A DNA stretch of 64,000 nt from Halorussus marinus (GCF_004765795.1 NZ_SBIV01000003.1:248001-312000), one strand, 5' to 3'; shown: positions 9,434 through 18,089, counted from the stretch's first letter. Notes: generated by a model not told the origin, from the letters alone. Translations and numbers: made by a program.

Positions 9434-10156
9434 CTAGATCGAGTTCGCCGCTTCGAGCGTGAACTCCCCCTCGTAGAGCGCTGTCCCGACGACGACGGCG
9501 GCCGCCCCGGCGTCCCGGAGCGCGGCCACGTCGTCGAGGGTCGCGACGCCGCCCGAGGCGACGACCGGGATCTCGACCGCCTCGACCACCGCCCGGACCC
9601 GGTCGGTCTGGACGCCCGCGAGTCGCCCCTCGACGTCCACGTCGGTGAACAGGATCGCGCCCGCGCCCAGATCCTCGTAGCGGGCCGCCGCCTCGGCGGG
9701 GTCGAGCCCCGTTCCCTCGGTCCACCCCGAGACGACGACCTCGCCGTCTTTCGCGTCGAGGCTGACGGTCACCGACCCGGGGTACGCCGCCGAGATCTCC
9801 GCGACGATCTCGGGGTTCTCGACCGCCGCCGTCCCGAGGATGACCCGATCGACCCCGCGGTCGAGTAGGCCGATCGCGTCGTCGGCGGTCCGGATGCCGC
9901 CCCCGAGCTGGACGGAAACGTCGACCGCCTCGCGGATGCGCTCGACCGCGTCGGCGTTCGCGCGCTCGCCGTCGAACGCGCCGTCGAGGTCGACGAGGTG
10001 GAGGGTCTCGGCGCCCCGGTCGACCCACTCGCGGGCGGCCTCGACCGGGTCGCCGTAGGTCTTCTCGGTGCCGCGCTCGCCCTGTACCAACTGGACGACC
10101 TCGCCGTCCTGCATGTCGACGGCCGGGACGACCTCGAACTCGGGGAAGGCTGTCAT
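9434..10156 (-). CDS. hisA: Phosphoribosylformimino-AICAR-phosphate isomerase (HisA)
   Basis: A (beta/alpha)8-barrel isomerase of histidine synthesis, 240 residues. The first strand ends [10 protein letters not shown] with the catalytic Asp14. The half-barrel phosphate loops are [12 protein letters not shown] and [13 protein letters not shown], and the second acidic residue is in [14 protein letters not shown]. The duplicated half-barrel pattern is clear. The gap to hisB is 101 bp. It could be confused with HisF, but the HisA-type start (PAVDMQDG) and the GW..GTGL loop favour HisA. Confidence 0.96.
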   Translation of the reverse strand: MTAFPEFEVVPAVDMQDGEVVQLVQGERGTEKTYGDPVEAAREWVDRGAETLHLVDLDGAFDGERANADAVERIREAVDVSVQLGGGIRTADDAIGLLDRGVDRVILGTAAVENPEIVAEISAAYPGSVTVSLDAKDGEVVVSGWTEGTGLDPAEAAARYEDLGAGAILFTDVDVEGRLAGVQTDRVRAVVEAVEIPVVASGGVATLDDVAALRDAGAAAVVVGTALYEGEFTLEAANSI

Positions 10157-10249
10157 GGCCGGGTGTTGGTCGGACGGCGGTTAAACGCTGACTCTTCGGG
10201 CGAGCGCCGCGTCCGACCGCCCCGGCCCGCCCCGCGGGACACTTCGACG

Positions 10250-10257
10250 TATTTTTA
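10250..10257 (+). promoter_or_regulatory. TATA box for the S6e gene
   Basis: An A/T octamer (tattttta) in very GC-rich surroundings ends 25 nt before the S6e start codon. This is the spacing expected of an archaeal TATA box for a leaderless or nearly leaderless transcript. Confidence 0.6.
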
Positions 10258-10281
10258 CGCCCAATCGCCCTTCTGTTCCGT

Positions 10282-10683
10282 ATGGCAGACTTTCAGGTCG
10301 TCGTCGCGGACCCCGACTCCGGGACGACATTCCAGCGCGACGTGGACGGACAGGACGCCAACCGGTTCCTCGGCAAATCCATCGGCGAGGACGTCGACGG
10401 CGGCGCGGTCGGCCTCGACGGCTACAGCGTCGAGATCACCGGCGGCTCCGACGAGGCGGGTCGACCGATGCGCGGCGACGTGTCCGGTCCGGACCTGAAG
10501 GAGGTCCTCCTCGACGGCGGCACGGGCTATGCGCCCTCCCGCGACGGCGAGCGCCGGCGCGTGACCGTCCGCGGCGGCGAGGTCAGCGAGTCGGTCGTCC
10601 AGATCAACGCCAAGATCAGCGAGCGCGGCGACACCGCCGTCGAGGAACTCCTCGGCGAGGGCGACGACGAAGACGCCGAGTAA
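10282..10683 (+). CDS. rps6e: 30S ribosomal protein S6e
   Basis: Small-subunit ribosomal protein of 133 residues, the usual archaeal size without the eukaryotic C-terminal phosphorylation tail. It starts [19 protein letters not shown] and has the conserved core [32 protein letters not shown] and [24 protein letters not shown] box 25 nt upstream suggests a leaderless mRNA. It is a single gene pointing away from hisA. Confidence 0.97.
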   Translation: MADFQVVVADPDSGTTFQRDVDGQDANRFLGKSIGEDVDGGAVGLDGYSVEITGGSDEAGRPMRGDVSGPDLKEVLLDGGTGYAPSRDGERRRVTVRGGEVSESVVQINAKISERGDTAVEELLGEGDDEDAE

Positions 10684-10738
10684 CGCTCGACCGCAGGCGT
10701 TTTCTCCCGACCGACCGTACCCCGCCCCAGCGATCGCT

Positions 10739-11179
10739 ATGGCCGACCGCATCTCCAGCGACCACTCCTCGGTCCCGACCGTCCGGGCGACGCTCGTCCG
10801 GAGCGGTGGGCTCGACCGCCCGAAAGTAGAGATTCCGAACGACGAGGCCGACCGATTTCCGGACGGCGACCTCGTGCGCGTCGTCGCCGGCGACACCGAG
10901 TACCGCGCTCGGATCGAGGCGCCGCTGACCGGCGAGGGCCGGGAGCTCCGCGGGCTGTACGACACCCCCCGGCTCGCGCGCAACCCCGGCGAGGCCGACA
11001 ACCGCCTCGAATCGTGGGTCGCGGACACCGGCGTGGAGTTCGGCCAGTCGGTGCTGGTCGACGTGATCGAGCCCGGGTTCAAGTACGGCCTGCGCGAGCC
11101 GGGAAAGCGGGTGTTCTACGACGCGACCGAGTCGCCCGACGAGGGGCTCTCGGACATCGCCGAGCAGTTAGACGGGTAG
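10739..11179 (+). CDS. Conserved haloarchaeal protein, function unknown
   Basis: An acidic 146-residue cytosolic protein. The first half is beta-rich (VRATLVRSGGLDRPKVEIP, LVRVVAGDTEYRARIEAP), like a small barrel. A conserved-looking core is LYDTPRLARNPGEADNRL and the C-terminal part contains VLVDVIEPGFKYGLREPG. I recall this as a haloarchaeal domain-of-unknown-function family (possibly DUF7112). It stands 55 bp after S6e and may share its transcript. No catalytic or metal motif is obvious. Confidence 0.8.
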   Translation: MADRISSDHSSVPTVRATLVRSGGLDRPKVEIPNDEADRFPDGDLVRVVAGDTEYRARIEAPLTGEGRELRGLYDTPRLARNPGEADNRLESWVADTGVEFGQSVLVDVIEPGFKYGLREPGKRVFYDATESPDEGLSDIAEQLDG

Positions 11180-11242
11180 GGTCGTTCCGGCGGGCCCGTC
11201 GGCCATCGGACAGATAACGCCCGACGGTGAACGTCGCGTAGA

Positions 11243-12289
11243 ATGGCCGAGGCAGACCGCGACTCGCTGACCGAGATCAGCGACACCATCGACCGACCGG
11301 ACCGGGGGACGCTACGGGCCGCGCTGTTCGCGCTCAAGCGATGGCTGTTGCTCGACGCGAACCGGTGGACGGTCGTCGGGCTGTTGACCGGCTCGGTGTT
11401 CGTGCTGACGGTGCTGGTCGGCACCTTCGGACCGGTCTCGGCCCAGCGATTTCTCGCCCGCGGCACGTCGCCGGGCTCGGTGCTGGTCGAGCTGATGAAG
11501 ACCATCGTCTCGGTCGTCACCATCGTGCTCTCGATCAATCAGCTCGCGCTCTCGCCCGAGCTCGGGCCGGTCGGCGACCAGCGCGAGCGCCTGGCCGACA
11601 CGATGGAGCTCAGACGCGACAGCGAGGACCTCCTCGACCGGCCGACCAGCCCGCTCGCGCCGGGTCAGTACCTCGACGACCTCGTCTCGGCGCTCAGAGA
11701 GCAAGGGGTCGAACTCGCGGCGTCGGTCGACGGCTCCCCGGAGCTCCAGTCGGAACTCGCGTCGTTCGCCCGGGAGCTCGCCGCCGAGGCCGACGGCGTG
11801 AACGACGAGCTCGCCGAGGCGACGTTCGGCGAGTTCGAGGCGGTCGCCGCGGTCATGGATCTCGACACCTCCGGGAAGATCGAGCGACTGCGCCGCGTTC
11901 GGATCGAGTACGACGACAAACTCGGCGACGACGAGCGGGCGGCGATCGAGGAGATGGTCGACACCATCGAGCTGTTCGTCACCGCGCGGGGCTTCCTGAA
12001 GACCACGTACGTCCGCACCGAGTACATCAACTTCTCGCGGGCGTTGCTCTACGTCGGGCTCCCCACGCTGTTTGTCACCTACCTCGCCACCCAGATATAC
12101 GATCCCGGCGTGTTCCCCGGCGCGACGCTCGGCGTCGAGAACAGGCTGTGGTTCGTCGCCGCCGCGACCACGGTGTCTCTGATCCCGTTCGCCACGCTGG
12201 TGTCGTACGTCGGGCGGCTGGCGACCGTCTCCCAGTCGACGCTGTTCATGGGGCCGTTCGTCGCCGGGGCCGAGCGCGACGGCGATTAG
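11243..12289 (+). CDS. Haloarchaeal integral membrane protein, function unknown
   Basis: A 348-residue protein with two hydrophobic helices in the first third (about 42-62, TVVGLLTGSVFVLTVLVGTF, and 83-102, MKTIVSVVTIVLSINQLALS) and two near the C-terminus (about 266-284 and 307-328). Between them lies a soluble helical region of about 150 acidic residues (SELQ.. to ..TIELFVTARGF). The layout resembles bestrophin-like or mechanosensitive accessory proteins, but no diagnostic motif is seen. Its stop overlaps the end of the convergent gene by 4 bp. Confidence 0.8.
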   Translation: MAEADRDSLTEISDTIDRPDRGTLRAALFALKRWLLLDANRWTVVGLLTGSVFVLTVLVGTFGPVSAQRFLARGTSPGSVLVELMKTIVSVVTIVLSINQLALSPELGPVGDQRERLADTMELRRDSEDLLDRPTSPLAPGQYLDDLVSALREQGVELAASVDGSPELQSELASFARELAAEADGVNDELAEATFGEFEAVAAVMDLDTSGKIERLRRVRIEYDDKLGDDERAAIEEMVDTIELFVTARGFLKTTYVRTEYINFSRALLYVGLPTLFVTYLATQIYDPGVFPGATLGVENRLWFVAAATTVSLIPFATLVSYVGRLATVSQSTLFMGPFVAGAERDGD

Positions 12290-12948
12290 TCGTCGGCCGG
12301 CTCCATCTCGTGGCCGCAGTGGGGACACTCGAGTTCGTCGTGGCGGAGCTGTTCGCTGGCCGACTGGACTTCCCGCATCACCGACGAGATGCGGTCCTCG
12401 GCCTCTAGCTCCTCCTCGACCGAGAGGTCGACGCCCTCGACTTCGAGCAGGAACTTCGCGACCTCGGTCACCTCGTACATCGTGTCGTCGAGCTCCTCGG
12501 CGGTGAAGAACCCGGACATCGCCCCGTAGAGGAAGGTGGCGCCGGCCTGCTTTACCTTCTCCTCGAAGCTCGCCCGGGCCTGATTGACCGCTTGCGGGGT
12601 GTAGGTGTCGGTCATGAACGGGACCAGTTCCGGGAGGTTCTCGCCGATCTTGGTCATCTCGACGCCGGTCTCGGTCCGGAAGTCCGCACAGAGCCGGGCG
12701 ATGGCCCACTCGCGGGCGGTGATGTACGTCCGATCTCGGAGGAACTCGTTGACCCGGTCGTACTCCGCGCCGTCCATCTTCTTGAACCGCTCGTACTTGC
12801 GGACTTCGTCGGGGACGTCGCCGCCCTCGGCCGAGCCGTCGGCGACAGAGGCGTCGGCCTGCTCGTCGTCTGTCTCCGGGGCGTCGACCGCCCCGGTGTC
12901 GGCGTCCTGGTGGTCGTTCTCGGTCGGACGCGGTCGGTCGTCTGCCAT
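12286..12948 (-). CDS. Conserved haloarchaeal protein with C-terminal CPxCG zinc ribbon half
   Basis: A 220-residue protein. The first 55 residues are a disordered acidic leader (ENDHQDADTGAVDAPETDD). The core from about residue 60 is helical and looks conserved (YERFKKMDGAEYDRVNEFL, ITAREWAIARLCADFRTETG, LPELVPFMTDTYTPQAVNQA). The tail ends CPHCGHEMEPADD, one CxxC knuckle that could pair with another subunit to bind zinc. I recall the core as a haloarchaeal family (DUF5806). The Met at 12948 was chosen because the frame upstream is open but reads as non-coding filler. Confidence 0.8.
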   Translation of the reverse strand: MADDRPRPTENDHQDADTGAVDAPETDDEQADASVADGSAEGGDVPDEVRKYERFKKMDGAEYDRVNEFLRDRTYITAREWAIARLCADFRTETGVEMTKIGENLPELVPFMTDTYTPQAVNQARASFEEKVKQAGATFLYGAMSGFFTAEELDDTMYEVTEVAKFLLEVEGVDLSVEEELEAEDRISSVMREVQSASEQLRHDELECPHCGHEMEPADD

Positions 12949-13051
12949 GGATCTCGCTTGCGGTGGGAGGTGGAAAAGCGTATCGTCTGTGGGGATCGCC
13001 AGCCCGGACGCTCGCACAACTGTTTTCACTGATGCCCGGGTTTGGTCGAGT

Positions 13052-13420
13052 ATGAACCTCCTGCTCGGCATCGGCGGAAGCGAGGACTCGATCCGCGCGT
13101 TAGAGAAGACGGTCGAGCGCGCGAAGACGGCCGGCGACGAACTCACGGTCGCGATCGTCGACAACCCCGAGAGCGACCGCACGCCCGAGGGCATCGAGAC
13201 GCGGGTCCGAGACACTCTCGAAGACGCCGACTTCTCGGCGACGGTACGACACGTCTCGGGCGATCCCGGGAGCGAGCTCGTCGACCTCGCCGAGCGGGAG
13301 GGGTTCGACCAGATCGCGCTCGGCGGCGGCCAGCGGAGCCCGATGGGGAAGATACAACTGGGCCACATCGCGGAGTTCGTCCTGCTGAACTCCCCGGTGA
13401 CGGTGACTCTGGTTCGATGA
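13052..13420 (+). CDS. Universal stress protein (UspA-like)
   Basis: A 122-residue protein of the UspA fold with N-terminal strand MNLLLGIGGSEDSIRALEKT, central LVDLAEREGFDQIALGGGQ and C-terminal nucleotide-loop-like segment RSPMGKIQLGHIAEFVLLNSPVTVTLVR. The usual GxGxHG.. ATP loop is altered (GGGQRSPMGKI), so ATP binding is uncertain. Its TGA overlaps the ATG of the acetyltransferase gene (ATGA), giving translational coupling. It is shorter than the two other UspA proteins nearby. Confidence 0.88.
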   Translation: MNLLLGIGGSEDSIRALEKTVERAKTAGDELTVAIVDNPESDRTPEGIETRVRDTLEDADFSATVRHVSGDPGSELVDLAEREGFDQIALGGGQRSPMGKIQLGHIAEFVLLNSPVTVTLVR

Positions 13421-13941
13421 ACGGATCCGAACGCGAGTACCCCGACGCGTCCGCGGGCTCGTTCCCCGAGCCGCCGCTGTCTTTCACCGACCGCGAGGAC
13501 CGCGAGATCGAGGTCCGGCCCTACGAGGACGGCGACCTCGAATCGGTCGTGGCGATGTACGTCGACTTCGACTCGGCCGACCGCGCGCAGGGCATCCCGC
13601 CGGCGACCGAGTCGCGGGTCCGGGACTGGTTCGACGCGCTGCTCGACGGCCTGAACGTGGTGGCGTGGCACGGCGACCGCGCGGTCGGTCACGCCACTCT
13701 CGTGCCGGGCGACGACGCCGACCACGAACTCGCCATCTTCGTCCATCAGGACTACCAGCGCGCGGGCATCGGCTCGAAGCTCCTCCGCGGCCTGCTGGGT
13801 CACGGGGGGGCCAACGGCGTCGAGAAGGTGTGGCTCACCGTCGAGCGGTGGAACCGCGCCGCGATCGGGCTCTACGAGTCGGTCGGCTTCGAGACCTGTA
13901 GCTCCGAGAGCTTCGAGCGGGAGATGGCGCTGCGACTCTAA
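13417..13941 (+). CDS. GNAT family N-acetyltransferase
   Basis: A 174-residue acetyl-CoA-dependent transferase. The GNAT core is visible: RPYEDGDLESVVAMYVDF (motif C region), VGHATLVPGDDADHELAIFV (strand 4), the acetyl-CoA loop QDYQRAGIGSKLLRGLLGH (motif A, Q/RxxGxG) and VWLTVERWNRAAIGLYESVGFE (motif B). The target is unknown; small molecules or protein N-termini are possible. It begins inside the stop of the UspA gene, so both are made from one message. A GC-rich hairpin with T4 follows 17 bp downstream. Confidence 0.9.
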   Translation: MNGSEREYPDASAGSFPEPPLSFTDREDREIEVRPYEDGDLESVVAMYVDFDSADRAQGIPPATESRVRDWFDALLDGLNVVAWHGDRAVGHATLVPGDDADHELAIFVHQDYQRAGIGSKLLRGLLGHGGANGVEKVWLTVERWNRAAIGLYESVGFETCSSESFEREMALRL

Positions 13942-13957
13942 ACGACCGTTTCTGCGG

Positions 13958-13981
13958 GCGGCGCACGAACGCGCCGCTTTT
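13958..13981 (+). terminator. Hairpin terminator after the UspA/GNAT pair
   Basis: A perfect 7-bp GC stem (gcggcgc / gcgccgc) with a 6-nt loop is followed at once by four T. It stands 17 bp after the acetyltransferase stop and faces a convergent gene, so it probably ends the plus-strand transcript. Confidence 0.55.
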
Positions 13982-14093
13982 GCAAACCGTTGCTGAAAAA
14001 CACGGCGCCACCCCCTCTTTCGCGACCTCGCGTCGCTCGCGGTGGGATTGCCGGTGCGTCGGGGAAAAGACCGAGCGTGCGAACGCGTCTTCC

Positions 14094-14549
14094 TCAGACC
14101 GACAGCACGGGCTGGCTCGCGTACAGCAACACGTACTCGGCGGCCTTTTCGAGCACCTCGCCGGGCTCGCCGCTCACCGGCTCGCGCGGGATCACGAGGA
14201 AGTCGGCGTCGAGGTCGTCGGCGGTGTCGAGGATCGCGCTCCCGGGGTGTTGGGTCTTGCGCGTGGTCGAGAAGCCGTACGCGTTGGAGGTCGAGAGCTC
14301 CACGCCGTACTCCTCGGCGAGGTCTCCGACCGTCTCCATGAACGCCTCGGTCTCCGAGAGCACCTCCTCCTCGGCGACGGTCCCGGTCTCGATCCCCCGG
14401 ACGAACTCCTCGCCGAGGACGTACATCGCGTGGACCGAGGCGCCGTACGTCTCGGCGACCGCGGCGGCGTACTCGGCGGCCTCGACCGACTCGTCGCTTC
14501 CGTCGACCGGGACGAGGACGGTTTCGACTGCGAGCGGCGGTTCGGTCAT
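14094..14549 (-). CDS. Universal stress protein (UspA family)
   Basis: A 151-residue UspA protein beginning PLAVETVLVPVDGSDESVEA (ATP-contacting Asp and the Gly-Ser loop). The middle is AAVAETYGASVHAMYVLGEEF. The C-terminal part, FLVIPREPVSGEPGEVLEKAAEYVLLYASQPVLSV, lacks the GxxGxxxxxxGS phosphate loop of ATP-binding members, so it is probably of the non-ATP type. It is transcribed away from the next UspA gene across 127 bp. The Met at 14549 lies directly before the conserved strand. Confidence 0.9.
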   Translation of the reverse strand: MTEPPLAVETVLVPVDGSDESVEAAEYAAAVAETYGASVHAMYVLGEEFVRGIETGTVAEEEVLSETEAFMETVGDLAEEYGVELSTSNAYGFSTTRKTQHPGSAILDTADDLDADFLVIPREPVSGEPGEVLEKAAEYVLLYASQPVLSV

Positions 14550-14656
14550 ACGACTACGTGTGTGGCCTCCCGGGAAAAATCTTCGTTCGCGCGCCGGCCG
14601 AAGGCGCGCCCCGAACCGGCGGGCCGGTCCCGGCGACTCACCGAACTTTAAGAGGC

Positions 14657-14676
14657 GTCCGCCGGTAGAGGCGGAC
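14657..14676 (+). promoter_or_regulatory. Inverted repeat abutting the start codon of a UspA gene
   Basis: Perfect 7-bp arms (gtccgcc and ggcggac) with a 6-nt spacer end on the base before the ATG. A TATA-like actttaag stands at 14645-14652, so for a leaderless transcript the palindrome spans the region between TATA box and start. It could be an operator or a 5' hairpin. Confidence 0.35.
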
Positions 14677-15105
14677 ATGATAGACACGGTCGTCATCGCC
14701 ACCGACGGCTCCGAGAGCGTCCGACGGGCCGTCGAGGTCGCGCTCGACTTCGCCGAGCGGTTCGACGCCGCGGTCCACGCGCTGTACGTCGTCGACGAAG
14801 GGGAGGTCGGCTCCTCGCCCGAGGAACTGCGAGACGAACTGCGGACCGCGCTCGAGTCCCAGTCGGAGGCGGCGCTCGCGCAGGTTCGGGACCACGCCGA
14901 CCGCGAGATCGAGACCGCGGTTCGGGAGGGCCATCCCGCGCCCGAGATCACCGAGTACGCCCGCGAGAACGACGCCGACGTCGTCGCGACCGGCACCCGC
15001 GGGCGCCACGGCGAGAACCGCTTTCTCATCGGGAGCGTCGCCGAGCGAGTCGTCCGGTCGTGTCCGGTTCCGGTGCTCACCGTCCGCCAACTCGCCGAGG
15101 AGTGA
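14677..15105 (+). CDS. Universal stress protein (UspA family, ATP-binding type)
   Basis: A 142-residue classic UspA. It begins IDTVVIATDGSESVRRAVEV and ends with a complete nucleotide loop, ATGTRGRHGENRFLIGSVAERVVRSCPVPVLTV (GxxGxx...GS pattern). The middle carries the small acidic helix EELRDELRTALESQSEAAL. It probably acts as an ATP-dependent stress regulator. It is divergent from the other UspA gene and lies 48 bp before the DHH phosphoesterase, with which it may be cotranscribed. Confidence 0.93.
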   Translation: MIDTVVIATDGSESVRRAVEVALDFAERFDAAVHALYVVDEGEVGSSPEELRDELRTALESQSEAALAQVRDHADREIETAVREGHPAPEITEYARENDADVVATGTRGRHGENRFLIGSVAERVVRSCPVPVLTVRQLAEE

Positions 15106-15153
15106 CCGGCCCGGAACCGGGGATTCTTTCGTGTCGGGCGCCCAGAGGAGGGT

Positions 15154-16269
15154 ATGAAAGACTGGGTCATCGACGACGACGCCCTGCCCATCGAGCGCAA
15201 ATCGATCCTGCCGGGCGAGGGGTTTTTCGTCCCCGATTCGATCGAAGACGAAAGAGAGGACGCCGAGGCCGAGGCGGCGCTCACCGGCGCCGACGTGGCG
15301 GTCGTGGCCGACCCCGACGCCGACGGGCTCGCCTGTACCGCGCTCGTCCGAGAAGTGTACGGCGACGCGGCGCTCGTCGACGCCGGCCCCCACGACCTCG
15401 ACGAGGCGCTCGAACGCGTCGCCGAGTACGCCGAACCCGACGCGCGCGTGTTCGTCTGTGACCTCTGTCCCGACGCCTACGACGACGTCGGGGCGCCCCT
15501 GGAGACGCTGGTCGAGCGATCGGGGCCGGTCCGGTGGTTCGACCACCACCAGTGGGACGACGCGGTCGCCGAGGCGGTCCGCGAGGCGGGCGTCGACCTC
15601 GTCGTCGGCGACAGCGACGAGGAGTGTACCGCCGACGTGGCGCTCCGGTCGCTCGACTACGAGTTCCCCGAGTACCTCGCCGAACTCGCGGCGGTCACCC
15701 GCGACCACGACCTCTGGCTCCGCGAGGACCCCCGGAGCGACGATCTGGCGGACTTCTCCTACTGGTCGGACCCCGAGGAGTACATCGAGGCGGTCGCCGA
15801 GCACGGAGCGGACCTCCCGCCGGAGATCGAGGAGTTCCTCGCCGAACAGCGCGTCGAGAAGGAAGCCCTCATCGAGAAGGCGGTCGAGCGCGCCGACGTC
15901 GAGGAAGTCGGGCCGTGGACGATCGGGGTGACCTACGGTCGGTGCTCCCAGAACGAGGTCGCCGAGGCGCTCCGCCAGCAGGGGACCGACGCCGCGGTCG
16001 TGGTCAAACCCTCCGGGAGCGCCTCGATCCGGGGCACCGACGCCTTCGAGCGCGCCCACGAGGTCGCAGGGCAGGTCAACGGCGGCGGCCACCCGAAGGC
16101 CGCCGGGTGCAAGCCCGACATCTACGACGACATGCTCGACTACGCCCACCACTGGACCACCCGCGGCGCGGTCGCCAAGCAGGTGATCGTCGACGCGTTC
16201 CGAAATCTGGAGTACGACGAGCCCGACTCGGACGACGAGCGAGCGGACGCCGAGGGCGCCGGGGAATGA
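15154..16269 (+). CDS. DHH family phosphoesterase (RecJ/NrnA-like)
   Basis: A 371-residue manganese phosphoesterase. Motif I is VVADPDADGLACTALV near residue 50, motif II VFVCDLCPD near 106, motif III WFDHHQWDD near 128 (the DHH), and a further acidic site is AVTRDHDLWL near 180. The C-terminal DHHA1 domain carries the substrate loop GQVNGGGHPKAAGCKPD near 310. It fits archaeal single-strand exonuclease or nano-RNase/GAN-like proteins; which substrate it prefers cannot be told. Its stop overlaps the start of the BtpA gene by 4 bp. Confidence 0.92.
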   Translation: MKDWVIDDDALPIERKSILPGEGFFVPDSIEDEREDAEAEAALTGADVAVVADPDADGLACTALVREVYGDAALVDAGPHDLDEALERVAEYAEPDARVFVCDLCPDAYDDVGAPLETLVERSGPVRWFDHHQWDDAVAEAVREAGVDLVVGDSDEECTADVALRSLDYEFPEYLAELAAVTRDHDLWLREDPRSDDLADFSYWSDPEEYIEAVAEHGADLPPEIEEFLAEQRVEKEALIEKAVERADVEEVGPWTIGVTYGRCSQNEVAEALRQQGTDAAVVVKPSGSASIRGTDAFERAHEVAGQVNGGGHPKAAGCKPDIYDDMLDYAHHWTTRGAVAKQVIVDAFRNLEYDEPDSDDERADAEGAGE

Positions 16270-17111
16270 CGACGCTGGACGCCATCGACGCCCGGAAGCC
16301 GATCGTCGGCATGATCCACCTCCCGGCGCTACCGGGCGCCCCGGGGTTCGACGGCGACTTCGAGGCGGTCCGGTCGGCCGCCCTGCGGGACGCCCGTCGG
16401 CTCGCGGCCGGCGGCGTCGACGCTCTCATGGTCGAGAACTTCGGGGACGCACCGTTCTACCCCGACGACGTGCCCAAGCACGTCGTGGCGTCGATGACTC
16501 GGCTCGCGACCGAGATCCGCGAGGCCGTCGACCGCCCGCTCGGGGTGAACGTCCTGCGAAACGACGCCGAGGCGGCCCTCTCGGTCGCGACCGCGGCGGG
16601 CGCGGCGTTCGTCAGGGTCAACGTCCACGTCGGCGCGCGGGTCACCGATCAGGGCGTCGTCGAGGGGCGGGCCCACGAGACGATGCGCCTGCGCGAGCGC
16701 CTCGACGCTGACGTGGCCGTGCTCGCCGATCTGGACGTGAAACATTCAGCGCCGTTGGCGAGGCGCCACGCGCCTCGGACTGCGAGCGGGGAGCGCCCGC
16801 TCGACGCCGAAGCCGTCGCCGAGCCGATCGAGCGCGGGCTCGCGGCCGGCGTCGTCGTCAGCGGCGCGGGCACGGGCCACGCCGTCGCGGGCGAGCACCT
16901 CGCGGCGGTGGCGGCGGCCCGCGACGAGCGGGGGCTCGACGCCCCGGTGTTCGTCGGGAGCGGAACGACCGTCGAGAACGTCGCCGACCTGCTCGCGACC
17001 GCCGACGGCGCCATCGTCGGCACCGCGCTGAAGGTCGACGGCGAGACGACCGCGCCGGTCGACGAGGAGCGCGTCGCGCGGCTGGTCGCGGCCGCCGACG
17101 AGGTCCGTTAG
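16266..17111 (+). CDS. BtpA/SgcQ family protein
   Basis: A TIM-barrel protein of 281 residues. Family landmarks are KPIVGMIHLPALPGAPGF at the start, GVDALMVENFGDAPF, PLGVNVLRNDAEAALSVA, FVRVNVHVGARVTDQGVVEGRA, VLADLDVKHS and the phosphate-site loop VSGAGTG and VGSGTTVENVADLL. In cyanobacteria BtpA stabilises photosystem I; in archaea and other bacteria (SgcQ) the role is undefined, probably a sugar- or nucleoside-phosphate enzyme. It is coupled to the DHH gene upstream (ATGA) and its 3' end overlaps the convergent PfkB kinase by 4 bp. Confidence 0.9.
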   Translation: MTTLDAIDARKPIVGMIHLPALPGAPGFDGDFEAVRSAALRDARRLAAGGVDALMVENFGDAPFYPDDVPKHVVASMTRLATEIREAVDRPLGVNVLRNDAEAALSVATAAGAAFVRVNVHVGARVTDQGVVEGRAHETMRLRERLDADVAVLADLDVKHSAPLARRHAPRTASGERPLDAEAVAEPIERGLAAGVVVSGAGTGHAVAGEHLAAVAAARDERGLDAPVFVGSGTTVENVADLLATADGAIVGTALKVDGETTAPVDEERVARLVAAADEVR

Positions 17112-18040
17112 CTCGATTCGAGGAACGCCTCGACGTCCCGGGCGGTCGGCAGGCCGCCGCGGGCGGTCTCGGCGGTGCAGTTGAGCGCCGCGGTCGCGGC
17201 CGCGAACCGGCCGGCCGCCGCGGGCGGTCGCCCGTCGAGTAGCCACGCGTGTATCAGCCCCGCGGTGAACGCGTCGCCCGCGCCCGTGGTGTCGACGGTC
17301 TCGACGTCGAACGCCGGGATCTCGCTCACCGACTCGCCGTCGAACAGGAGCGCGCCCGCCTCGCCCCGCGTGATCGCGGCCCGCGGGACCCCGCGATCGC
17401 GGAGCTCGGCTATCGCCGCTCGCGGACCGACTCCGAGATACGACCGGACGGACACCTCGTTGGCGACGAACAGGTCGCAGGCCGAACAGAGCGAGTCGAT
17501 GGTCGCCCGACGAGTCGCCCGGCCGTCGAGCTCCGCGAGCGGTCCCGAGAGATCGAAGACCAGCGGCGGGAGCTCGCCAGACCCCGCGGCGTCGGCGAGC
17601 GCGGCGGTCACCCGGTCGGGCGCGTACGCGCTGGTGAAGACGAGGTCCGACCGCCTGAGGTACGCACGATCGGCGGCGTCGAGTCGGAGCTTCGGGACGC
17701 TCTGGCCGCCCGCGACGATCATGCGCTCGCCGTCGGGGTCGCGCAGAATCAGCGAGTAGGAGGTCGATTCGTCGCCCCGGACGATCCGGCTCGCGTCGAC
17801 GCCGCGCTCGCGGAGGGCCGCGAGCACGCGGTCGCCGGCCTCGTCGTCGCCGACCCGCGAGACCACGCCGGTCTCGCGCCCGAGTTCGGCGAGCGCGGCC
17901 GCGACGTTCGCCGCGACGCCGCCCGTCGCGGTCGTCTCCTCGCGGACGAACGCGCCGCCGTCGGGTTCCGGGAGGTTCGAGAGCCCGTAGAGCCTGTCGA
18001 GGACCGCGCTCCCGACCGCGATCGCGTCGAAATCGCTCAT
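17108..18040 (-). CDS. PfkB family carbohydrate/nucleoside kinase
   Basis: A 310-residue ribokinase-like kinase: N-terminal AVGSAVLDRLYGLSNLPEPDGG, the substrate Gly-Gly region TATGGVAANVAAALAELG, and PfkB signature 2 DTTGAGDAFTAGLIHAWL with the catalytic Asp near residue 255. Substrate is not evident. Its 3' end overlaps that of a BtpA gene; BtpA/PfkB neighbourhoods make a sugar-1-phosphate or nucleoside route plausible, but this is inference. The protein keeps the anion hole GAGD intact. Confidence 0.92.
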   Translation of the reverse strand: MSDFDAIAVGSAVLDRLYGLSNLPEPDGGAFVREETTATGGVAANVAAALAELGRETGVVSRVGDDEAGDRVLAALRERGVDASRIVRGDESTSYSLILRDPDGERMIVAGGQSVPKLRLDAADRAYLRRSDLVFTSAYAPDRVTAALADAAGSGELPPLVFDLSGPLAELDGRATRRATIDSLCSACDLFVANEVSVRSYLGVGPRAAIAELRDRGVPRAAITRGEAGALLFDGESVSEIPAFDVETVDTTGAGDAFTAGLIHAWLLDGRPPAAAGRFAAATAALNCTAETARGGLPTARDVEAFLESS

Positions 18041-18089
18041 TAGGAGAGAGGGGCGCCCCGCCGTGAAACGGCTTTCGGGAGCCGGCGGC

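Noticed and set aside
12286-13803. Longer protein upstream of the CPxCG-tail gene
   Set aside because: The extra part is the mirror of the UspA and GNAT genes; the acidic leader starts at 12948.
14094-15284. One long UspA reading frame of almost 400 codons
   Set aside because: The upstream part lies antisense to another UspA gene; the real protein begins at 14549.
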